Origin: Coleophoma eucalyptorum
Lineage: Eukaryota > Ascomycota > Leotiomycetes > Helotiales > Dermateaceae
Direction: 5' to 3'
Length of the DNA: 64,000 nucleotides
NCBI GenBank assembly: GCA_026120035.1
Contig: JALRME010000025.1
Span: 372,001 to 436,000 of the forward strand
In this document: piece by piece, positions 56,142 to 64,000 of the stretch
Layout of the letters: the number at the start of each line of letters is the position of its first letter
How positions within the stretch are numbered: the stretch's first letter is position 1
Translations under genes and position numbers: made by a program
The notes under the pieces: model-generated
Told to the model about the DNA's origin: nothing
Databases searched by the model: none
What the model saw: only the letters and a program-made list of their open reading frames with translations

Positions 56142-57882
56142 ATGGCGTCAAGGTCTCCCGAAAGGCATCCTCCGCGCCCGGAATCGCCCTCTCATGAGGC
56201 TCGAGAGGCTCGAAAGGCTCCTCGCAACGATCGTACAGCCTCGCCCAATCGACAAGACCGCGCAGTTCCCGAGAACACGACTTTGCAGATTGCTTGGGAC
56301 AAGTCAATGGAAGGCGTTGGGGGACTAGGACTACCACACCGAAACACAGCGGTGCTGATGATATCCTGGGCCGACGAACTAGATGATTTGAAAACGACTA
56401 AAGAAGTCAACAATCTTGCGACTGTTTTTGAAGACAAGTTCCGATACAAGGTGGTAAAGAAGCGGTTGGTAGCTGGGAAGAGGCCGCAGATACAGGTGCA
56501 ACAGTACCTAGCCAATTTTGTGTACGATCACGACAGCAGCAATACACTTCTTATTGTTTACTATGCTGGACATGGTGTGCATCCTGGAAAGCCTGGCCAA
56601 TTGACTTTGGCAGGGTGAGAAATCCATCCATTGCTAGAAATAGGACACTAACATCCCGCGGCAGAACTCGAAGCCCTAAGGAACAAATCACCAAGCGCAA
56701 CTCGGTGGTGTGGCATGAAGTATGTAGCATTTGCTCGAAGGTCACTTCCGCTCTGCTAACCTTTCTTACCTCAAGGCTGAACCCATTATCAAAACGGCCG
56801 AAGCCGATGTGTTGTTTATTTTCGACTGCTGTTTTGCAGGAAACATGGCCAAGGTGGAGGACCGCGCCTACTCAGAACGTAAATTTGAGTTTCTTGCGGC
56901 CTGCGCGAACACTTCTGTCACTCCAATGCCTGGTCCACGTTCTTTCACTTCGGGATTGATATGGGCACTTGAGAAACTCGTGGAGACGCGACCCCAGTTC
57001 ACAACCATGGAGCTGCAAAACAAGATCAACAATGAGTCGCCCGACTTCCCCAAAGATCAAACTGTTCAGTTAATGGAACGAGGCGACCCTTGCCTCCATA
57101 AACTTGTTCTTGCGCCCCTTCCTAAGCAAGGTGAAGAAAATAAAACAACTTATGCCCCAGAGAACAAGAAAAAAGTGTCTACTACAAAGCTGTACCTCGA
57201 CCTGCGATTCTTCTATGACCATAAGCCTGACGAGAATGAAATCCTTCGACTCTCGGCAGGTCTACGGGATCTCATTCACACAGAGAGTATTTCTACCCGA
57301 CATATCAGCTGGGCAGGACTCAAAACAGCCGATATGGTTCGAAATGTTGCACAGAAATGGAGACGTCTTACAATCAAGGACAAACAAAATCCATTCGTCC
57401 AATCGCCACAATCTCCATCTGGACCACTGAATGACTGGGCTAAACGAATGACACCAATGAATCCACCAACCCCTCCAGAAAGCGATTCGGATACAGTTGA
57501 TACGCCGGAGAACACTCCACGAAAAGAGCCGACCAATATTGCCGTGGAGAACGTCAACATTGATGTGCACGTCGATAACCTGACAACTCGTGAATCTCTT
57601 GCCAATTTTGTGGAAGGCTCGGATTACCGTGTGAGGATCTTCATTGTTGGTCTAGTGAGCATGCTTCTGGAATGTTTTCGAAGACTCAGGCCCGCTGAGG
57701 CACCCGCTATGGTGCTATTATTCGTTTGTGGTTATGCTTGGTATATGACTGCCCTTCATGAGAGAAACACTTTAGAGGCTGGAAAGACATGGACCTCAAG
57801 GTATTTCTCACTTATAATAGCGGGCATATCTCTCTTCATATGCTCGCATGCTCTTCTTGCGGAAGGCGGTGTCTTGAGGTGA
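56142..57882 (+). CDS. Membrane-anchored caspase-like (peptidase C14-type) protein
   Basis: A 544-residue protein with a caspase/metacaspase fold at the N-terminal half and membrane helices at the C-terminus. Exons 56142-56614, 56665-56719 and 56776-57882 join in frame. Residues 1-45 are charged, Pro/Arg-rich. The catalytic dyad is visible: His144 in VYYAGHGVH and Cys195 in LFIFDCCFAGN. The following segment (FEFLAACANTSVTPMPGPRS, SFTSGLIWALEKL) matches fungal caspase-like proteins found with NLR-type domains. Residues about 300-450 are a hydrophilic linker, including a Pro/Thr/Ser-rich stretch (MNPPTPPESDSDTVDTPENT). Three hydrophobic helices follow (VRIFIVGLVSMLLECF, APAMVLLFVCGYAWYMTAL, YFSLIIAGISLFICSHALL). 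It probably acts in stress or cell-death-like signalling at a membrane; this is inferred from the fold. Metacaspase-type proteases cleave after Arg/Lys. Activity is not proven. Confidence 0.88.
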
Positions 57883-58292
57883 ATTAATTTGTGGGATTTG
57901 GCGTTATGAGGATGGGAGATACCAAGCATCGTGTTTTTCATCGAGTTATTGTTATATATAAGTAACATTTTATGTTGATTGCATTCTGAGTTGATTGGTT
58001 CAACTACGGGATTTTGTTTAGCGGGTCAGCTAGTGCATATTTACACAGCAACTAAGTGATGTCAAAATTAGTGGTTGAAGTTGAGCATGACGCCCTTAAA
58101 CAAAATAGTGGCCAGTAAATTAGGAATAGCTTTCATTCATTCTCTAAATCCCTAGAAGTGAGTCTTAAAGGTTGATTTCTTGGGTTTCTGGCTACAGCAT
58201 TATACTACTCCTTCATCAACCAAACTATTCTCTGTCTATTAACTAATAAATTTCGCGATAATCCAAGACTGGTTAATCATAGTATAGTAACC
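57883..58292. other. Short intergenic region between convergent genes
   Basis: 410 bp containing the 3' ends of the caspase-like gene and the MFS permease. No gene seen. Confidence 0.5.
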
Positions 58293-60525
58293 TTATAGCG
58301 GATAGCGATATGCCAAATTCTTACGCTAAAGAATAGATACGTCAGCTCAATATTACATATTGAAGAATGTAGAAAGAAAAAGTATTTGCACTTACGTCAG
58401 TAATATCTAAGAAAGTAGGGTCAATCTCTTCGTTGTTCTCATCATAAAACTTCTCGATCTGAATCTCGCCGGACGCCATGAGACGATCCCTTCGCTTGTT
58501 TTCCCGCCAAAGAGCGAATCCGATAGCGAGCTGTCAAGATTGTCAATACTAATAACTTCAATATTCCATGGTTATAGGAGGCTTACCAGGATACATGGGC
58601 AGAGAACATAGGTGGCGAGAATAATTCCCCAAGGGATGTAGTAACGTGGCGCATAACTGGCCACCCACATCTGAGGAGCCAAGAGATTACCCAAGCAGTA
58701 TCCGATCAAGAGCATGGCATTCGTGGTGGTCTTCTTGGTGTGGCCAGTATTTGTTGCAGCACACCAGGATAATGCGAGCACGAAACCAGATGTGCCGAGA
58801 CCGCCGAGGTAAATACTCGTAAGGAGACCGCCCTTGTTGTCCCAGGAAAGTGTGACCATCATGATACCGGCTACGATGTTTGGAATGAAGTAGCATGCGC
58901 CAATGATGGCTCGAGCGTTGGTGAATTTCTTGACTAGAAGTGTTGAGGAGTAGACTAGTTCGTGATAAGCTGATGTTAAGCTTATTAAAAGGGCGGTGGG
59001 TACTTACTGGTTATAATTTCAATGACACCAGATACGCAACCGAGCAGGGTTGTTTGCCATGTTTGGAAACCAAAAGATTCTATTGCCTTGTCAGTATTTG
59101 CTTCTGTAAAGTATGGGCCTTGGAAAGAAGTAAACTCACGGATAATCAATGATGACTGGTTTGTCAAAGAATTGGGGATGTTATCTAGAGCAGCGAAGAG
59201 TGCGAACTGATACTACGTTAGCTGTGTGACGGTTATATTATTGTGGGTATGTCTTACCGCCCATGGCTTCCAATCAGTCAATGCTTCGATAAACTGATCT
59301 TTCTTCCAAGTTTTGTTCTCGATACCGGTAGATTGTGATCTAAGGCGCTCAATTGCGATAATTCTCTCCTCCTTGGTGAGGAAGTGGGCCTTCATTGGGT
59401 TGTCTGGGATGAAGAACCAGAAGCAGGTGCCGACAACTAAGGTGATACCGCCGGTGATTATCATGTATAGACGCCAAGGATGAATGACATCGGGGTTGAC
59501 GTGAAGGACAGCAAACGAGATAAGTCCGTTGAAAATCTGAGCCGTGCCTATCGTAGATTCATAAGCAGTGTTCCTTGTGGGACGATGTTTTTAACCTACC
59601 ATTCATGAGAAACCAAAAACCGACTCGACGGGTGGCCTCTACGTGGGTGTAGAACATAGATGTCTTACGAGCAATTAGCACATGATATTACAGATCCATC
59701 AGGGACGACATACCACAATCAGGAAACCAGCAGTAATACTGCCTTCACAAACTCCTAGTAGCATTCTGCAGACGACTTTACACAGATAGGTCAGTCGCAG
59801 CATGGTAATTCCCATCGAATCTACTTACAAAGACCAGCAAAGTTGTGACAAGCAGCCTGTGCGCAAAGAACACTTCACATTTAAAATTAGTATATGGTTA
59901 TCACGGCATCCGTATCAGCACTTACACGCCCCATACCAGGATATTACATGCCATCCATTTGCCGGGTGGAAATTTCTGGAGGCCTAGTGTTTGTGGCCAT
60001 TCGCAGACCAAGTATGCCAGATAGAAAATGGTTCCAAGCCAGCTGTAGATTCGGTTAGTCCGGGCTCTTGGAAAATAGACCACGAGGCGTGCCATACTTA
60101 TACTGCGTAGCACTGAGATGATTGTCCGTCTAGATTTCTATTTAGTATTGATATGGCAGTTGGTAACCAATTGGTGGGTTACCTTGATTCCCAGGATAGA
60201 GCTTGAACCGAGGGTGGTTTTGTCTGTAAATTGGACGAAATATAAAATCATCCTAATCCATATTAGCTAGTGTTGGGAGGTTTATAGACGAGAGCCTCTT
60301 TTACATCAAAGGGAGCAAGTTCCAATCAATCTTCCTCAGCACTCTATGAGCCTCTTTTGGATCAATTTCGCCATGAAATCCGGAAACAAAAGCAGCAGCT
60401 TCGTCGACATCATGCAAGGTTAGATGATGCACCTCCTCTGTGTCGCCATTCGCTGCGATAGCTTCAGTATCATTAGTGACATTCACGTCAGATGTTGGCT
60501 TCTTCTCCGACATCGAATCAGACAT
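58293..60525 (-). CDS. MFS permease, anion:cation symporter (Dal5-like), 13 exons
   Basis: A 518-residue organic-anion/vitamin permease. Thirteen exons reconstructed on the minus strand: 60525-60305, 60252-60183, 60129-60098, 60042-59928, 59856-59829, 59775-59714, 59663-59600, 59547-59258, 59207-59140, 59079-59008, 58954-58587, 58530-58396 and 58325-58293. All phases agree and the sum is exactly 519 codons. Microexons of 28, 32 and 33 nt are present. Features: hydrophilic N-terminus; KIDWNLLPLMMILYFVQFTD (TM1) with the family's DKTTLGSSSILGI; QYNWLGTIFYLAYLVCEWP; a GWF-like RVGFWFLMNG; central loop PDNPMKAHFLTKEERIIAIE; and the classic C-terminus RRDRLMASGEI ... DITDRKNLAYRYPL. Many small exons are typical of this subfamily. 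It is convergent with the caspase-like gene and appears functional. Confidence 0.93.
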
Positions 60526-61476
60526 ATTTGCGACAACCTCTTAGTATCTCGATTGTGACAAGTATGGGAAAATTAAATACCAATGGCGAGATGGGCAACC
60601 CTTTGAATATACCATCATATCAAGGTTCGCCCTTATCAAGGAGGGGTTCGCGTAGAGTGGAGGTAGAGTGGAGATACTCGTTTCCCTTATCTTGCCTATC
60701 TCTACTCTCCCCGTAGCAAAACTCCGTACTTAGACAATCCCCTGACTGATTTTCCGCCTGAAGATTTAGCCAAATGACTGATAAGAATCACCCGACAATA
60801 CTACAGGACATGGGTTTCTTTACCCAAAGAGTGGTGTATGTGTGAAGCAGCGCGGACAATCTACATCCTGGGAGGGCCCACGGGGAACGATAGGCCGGCC
60901 CGAAGCAGCCCCGGCACGGCTACTTAAACACATCATGAGTTTTATTGCGTGATACTGGCTGGAAGACAATTACTCAGTAGTCAAGATCTCTGTTCACGAT
61001 CCTAATCAAGAAATCCACATAGCTTATTCCTTTGCCCGTCGACAAGAGCGCTCGCTTATTACCTAATTACCCCAGCGCCAAGTAAGCTGGGCTCTGCGAC
61101 GCGCAATGGGATCTTATATCTGCACAAGGGAAGAGGACAAGGGTTTCCCCACCTTTCAATCTTCTCCATTTCACTTTCTTCTACTTTCCATTCTTCTGTG
61201 CATATTGTCTGCAAGTTTTAAGTGTGCTCAAGGGTATCTTAAGGAAACAACACTGCCACTTATAATATGGAGAATACAATAATATTTTCATATGCATCAG
61301 GTTTCTAGTACAACTAATAAAAAGAATACACAGTTCAGCGTTCAGAGACACATAAAATAAGTAAGAGAAGGTTGAAGATAATGGTCATACTGTTGAATCT
61401 AATTCGAAATTGAACTTCTAGTCGCATAGAATTATCAAGTCATAGCGCTATCATGAGGCACCCAACGGTATATGCA
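60526..61476. other. Intergenic DNA
   Basis: Promoter of the MFS gene and 3' end of the unknown gene at 61477. A CCTTATCAAGGAGGG-like segment near 60635-60650 and a GC-rich patch near 60,870-60,915 were noticed without a clear role. No gene seen. Confidence 0.45.
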
Positions 61477-62486
61477 TCATTTTTCAGCAATTGAGCTAAG
61501 AATTGCAAGCAAAGCAGCCATTACTGTCAACCATTAATATTTCCTTTCAACAATGGTCGTGAAAAAGACTCACATCCACCAGAAGAAGCAATATACGAAG
61601 CAATGGTCCATGCCGTCTGGATAGTGGTCATGTCATTAGGAGCTTTGGACTGGAACCAAAGGCCTACCGTGAGACTCAAGAGAACAGGAGTAAGCAGAAC
61701 GAGTGAAATCCGCGTAGGACACCAGCCTAGCACTATTTCAAGACAAATAGCTCTAGATGGAGGACCAAGTCCACTCCTCAACTTTCTGGAGTTCAGGTTT
61801 TCTTGAACCCAGACTGTCCAATTTTTGCTTTTAGATGGAGACCAAGCCAAATACGCCCGATGAAAAATGCGAAGAGTCTCCTTGTCGTCTCTGTTGAGTT
61901 GTAAGTGCTCATCTACCCCAGATGCCCAGTTGTACTAAACCGACCCCTTAGCTTCCAAGATTCATCAAACGCACCCAGCGAGATATGGTTAATCAAAATG
62001 TGGTACCTTATAAAGCCGGAATTCCGTGACACTTTTCAAGCTTAAGGCATAATATATTCCACGTAATCTAACCATCCCCCACCAGACTTGCAAGAAGAAT
62101 AAAGAAGGATGCCGGACCAAAATGACACGTTCTTTCGGCCACCTTTCGATACCATCAAATATTCCGATGACAATATACGGATAGGTTGTTTTGATGTTGT
62201 CGGAGCTGCCATTGATGGCTTCGCTACCCACCCGACGTTGGAATCGGTCTGACTCTCCGTGACCCGGCGCAGGCTTGAGGGATCGCACTGGCTCTGGATT
62301 TATTACCTCCTCGTTCTTATCATCGCTGTGTCCGGCGGTAGCTTGTCTAGAGAAGGATATCGGGACTGGAGTAACATGGGATGCAGGATGTACAAAGTCA
62401 CTGCCATCCCCTTTGGACTCTCCCCAGGCTGCGGCATTTCGGAAGGGGGGAGAAGTCACCTTTTTCCCACGCTCTTCGGGATCCAT
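61477..62486 (-). CDS. Unknown fungal protein with C-terminal membrane helices, 295 aa
   Basis: Exons 62486-62007, 61934-61574 and 61523-61477 join in frame to 295 residues. The N-terminal 100 residues are polar and low-complexity. The centre has TYPYIVIGIFDGIERWPKER and a KYNWASGVDEHLQLNRDDKE segment followed by IFHRAYLAWSPSKSKNWTVW, a pattern I have seen in uncharacterised fungal accessory proteins. The C-terminal part has two hydrophobic helices (RISLVLLTPVLLSLTVGLWF and TIQTAWTIASYIASSGGLMAALLAIL), so it is probably membrane-associated. No function is known to me. The last exon encodes only 15 residues and depends on a GATGTGAG donor; without it the frame would read on for about 20 residues. 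Confidence 0.75.
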
Positions 62487-62898
62487 GTGAAGTCTAAGGT
62501 ATTAAGTTCTTGCCGAGCAAAGCTTCACTAGATATTGCAAGAAGCAAGCTTTCGTATGGGGCTAAAGTAGATCAGCCAAGGTGTGCTGAAATGTACACTA
62601 ACCGACGTACTCTCTAGCACAGCATGTTACAACTTTACCTGCATAACGCACGCCGAAATGCTAGATCGTGCAGATGTAGAAGTGCCGTGTTTAGATATCG
62701 GCAGAAATGAAATAAAACAAATATTAGCTCTCAGCTAGGATTGATTAATCAATCCTTTGGATAAGATAATTAATTAATTAAGCTTTTGTCTTGTTTCCAA
62801 GCGCCAGAAGCGAGGTCATGTGATCCGTGGCTTATCTCTCACTTTTCGGGACCCCTGCAAATTAGGGACCACAGCGATGACCAACAAAAAGAAAATTT
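62487..62898. other. Intergenic DNA upstream of the unknown gene
   Basis: AT-rich 412-bp stretch with no gene. It contains the promoter of the gene ending at 61477 and the downstream flank of the tRNA-like gene. Confidence 0.5.
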
Positions 62899-62990
62899 TG
62901 CAACCTCCGTGAATCGAACACGAACCTCCACCTTACGATGCTGTTGAACAGCTTGGAAGGGTGGAATCCTAACCATTGGACCAAGGAAGC
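62899..62990 (-). tRNA. tRNA-Gly(UCC)-like gene with a 20-nt intron
   Basis: Read on the minus strand, it folds as a tRNA. The D arm has stem GTCC/GGAT and box A TGGTCCAATGG. The anticodon stem CCACC/GGTGG encloses CTTCCAA, so the anticodon is TCC (Gly). About 20 nt are inserted after the anticodon at the standard intron site. The T arm is TCGTG-TTCGATT-CACGG with box B GTTCGATTC. The acceptor stem pairs GCTTCCT with AGGTTGC at five of seven positions, with two central T-T mismatches. The intron itself contains a small palindrome (GCTGTTCAACAGC). The mismatches leave some doubt whether this is a functional gene or a degenerate copy. Confidence 0.65.
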
Positions 62991-64000
62991 CTCTGATTAT
63001 GTAATTCCTCAGGTTAAAATGATATATAAAGTACTTTTCTAATCTGAAAGCAGATTGAGCAGAGTCCAGAAAGAGGGAAACAATGATTGAGTGGGTAACA
63101 ATTGGTGAGCTGTCTTACTATGCATAAAATCTCTTTTGAATATTCATAAGTTTCTTCTATGTATGCATATGTGATATATAGGACGCACAGGCTTTTAAGT
63201 ACCTGCATGTTGATTATTTATGTTGTACTATACCTGAGCTCTTTAGGTTGTGTAACATCAAGGTACCCCATCCAGATTAAAGAAGGATGTATCTGGTCGT
63301 TCGGTAAATATATTATTAATGTTGCGTTGTTTAGAGTGAAGACTACTTCCTACGCATCAGTTCAAATAAACCCCAGCCCTAAGTCGGTTGAAGGAAATTA
63401 ATAAAAGTCTTGGTTACTTGTGCTGTTACAAACAACAATTCTAAGGATCAATAGAGGTTGGATTGACTATAGTATCCATTATTATGGCGTTGTAGAATGA
63501 AGGTGGGATGGCCTAGAAGGTCTATTTACATATAGGTGCCTGTTGCGTGAGTTTATGATCCCCTTTATTTCAACCCCCCCCCTTTATAGGTTCTTCCTCG
63601 TTTGTATCTCCCTACATTTGTGTATCTTCAAGCAGAGGGCGACCAAAGTCTAGTGCCTTGATTGGAGTACCCCGCGAGTATAGCTCTTCGGCGATTGAGA
63701 GGAATGCCTGGATGTGATCTTAGACCGCGCCTCGTTGAAAGGGGTTTGACTCATTCTACACTAGATCGAGTAATTCACCTAAGGTCTACTGAAGCCAGCC
63801 TCGAAAGATAAGAGCACCGGGAACTATACTGTCTCTACTTCATTATAGTTTGATAGCGTAAGATGAGTGCTAGGCACGGCTGGCGAGGAATCAGACATCT
63901 TATCTGATAGATTGAAATATGAGAAAATACGAGAAAGTATAGGGTTGATAAAGTATAATGTAGAAGCGGGACAGAAAGGGATATTATCAACTAGGTTATA
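62991..64000. other. Intergenic DNA with a possible retroelement edge
   Basis: No complete gene. At 63898 on the minus strand an ATG opens MSDSSPAVPSTHLTLSNYNE, soon interrupted by stops, with further patches (MSQTPFNEARSKITSR) in the same region down to about 63,600. The LTxxNY pattern after a short Ser/Pro-rich start resembles the beginning of Copia-type Gag proteins, but the match is weak and the window ends at 64,000. Confidence 0.3.

Overview
The window is nuclear DNA of a filamentous ascomycete (Pezizomycotina). Most genes are split by 50-70 bp GT-AG introns with CTAAC/CTRAC-type branch sites. Intergenic DNA is long and AT-rich. One transposon carries the CpA-depleted signature of repeat-induced point mutation (RIP). 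Several families are fungal-specific (DUF6594-like protein, fungal STAND-type N-terminus, Kex2-processed repeat precursor). The species cannot be fixed from sequence alone; a Leotiomycete or related plant/soil-associated fungus would fit. For the split genes I rebuilt exons by hand from splice sites and frame, and the intact ones give complete reading frames.

Layout. 0.6-5.4 kb: two minus-strand flavin enzymes (an NtaA/DszA-type monooxygenase and a secreted BBE-like FAD oxidase). 5.87-7.73 kb: a dead Fot1/pogo-type DNA transposon with perfect 44-bp inverted repeats. 9.6-13.4 kb: a 2-oxoglutarate oxygenase gene broken by frameshifts, divergent from a Dal5-like MFS permease. 14.7-19.1 kb: a full-length B-type ABC exporter. 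20-21.5 kb: a flavin monoamine oxidase. 22.2-24.6 kb: a large membrane protein of unknown function. 25.8-29.1 kb: a HAD hydrolase divergent from a second MFS permease. 29.4-34.4 kb: two unknown fungal proteins. 34.4-38.9 kb: a 4.5 kb gene desert with short repeats. 38.9-39.7 kb: a secreted precursor of six Kex2-separated hydrophobic repeats. 40.3-41.5 kb: an Erg6-like methyltransferase. 44.9-46.3 kb: a GH28 pectinase-like enzyme lacking the usual GHG histidine. 48.2-49.4 kb: an SDR whose upstream DNA is a 132-bp tandem duplication. 50.7-57.9 kb: an island with a decayed regulator-like gene, a DUF6594-type membrane protein, a small relic and a membrane-anchored caspase-like protein. 58.3-60.5 kb: a third Dal5-like permease with 13 exons. 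61.5-62.5 kb: an unknown fungal membrane protein. 62.9 kb: an intron-containing tRNA-Gly(UCC)-like gene. 63.6-63.9 kb: a possible retroelement fragment.

How it fits together. The left and central part reads as an accessory catabolic/detoxification region: oxidases, oxygenase, amine oxidase, HAD hydrolase, three organic-anion permeases and a drug-type exporter, several in divergent pairs with TATA boxes about 70-90 bp before the start codon. No PKS, NRPS or terpene synthase core was seen, so I do not call it a biosynthetic cluster. The 50-58 kb part looks like fungal accessory/non-self-response gene content (caspase-like, STAND-type N-terminus), which is inference. The most unusual locus is the Kex2-repeat precursor at 38.9 kb.
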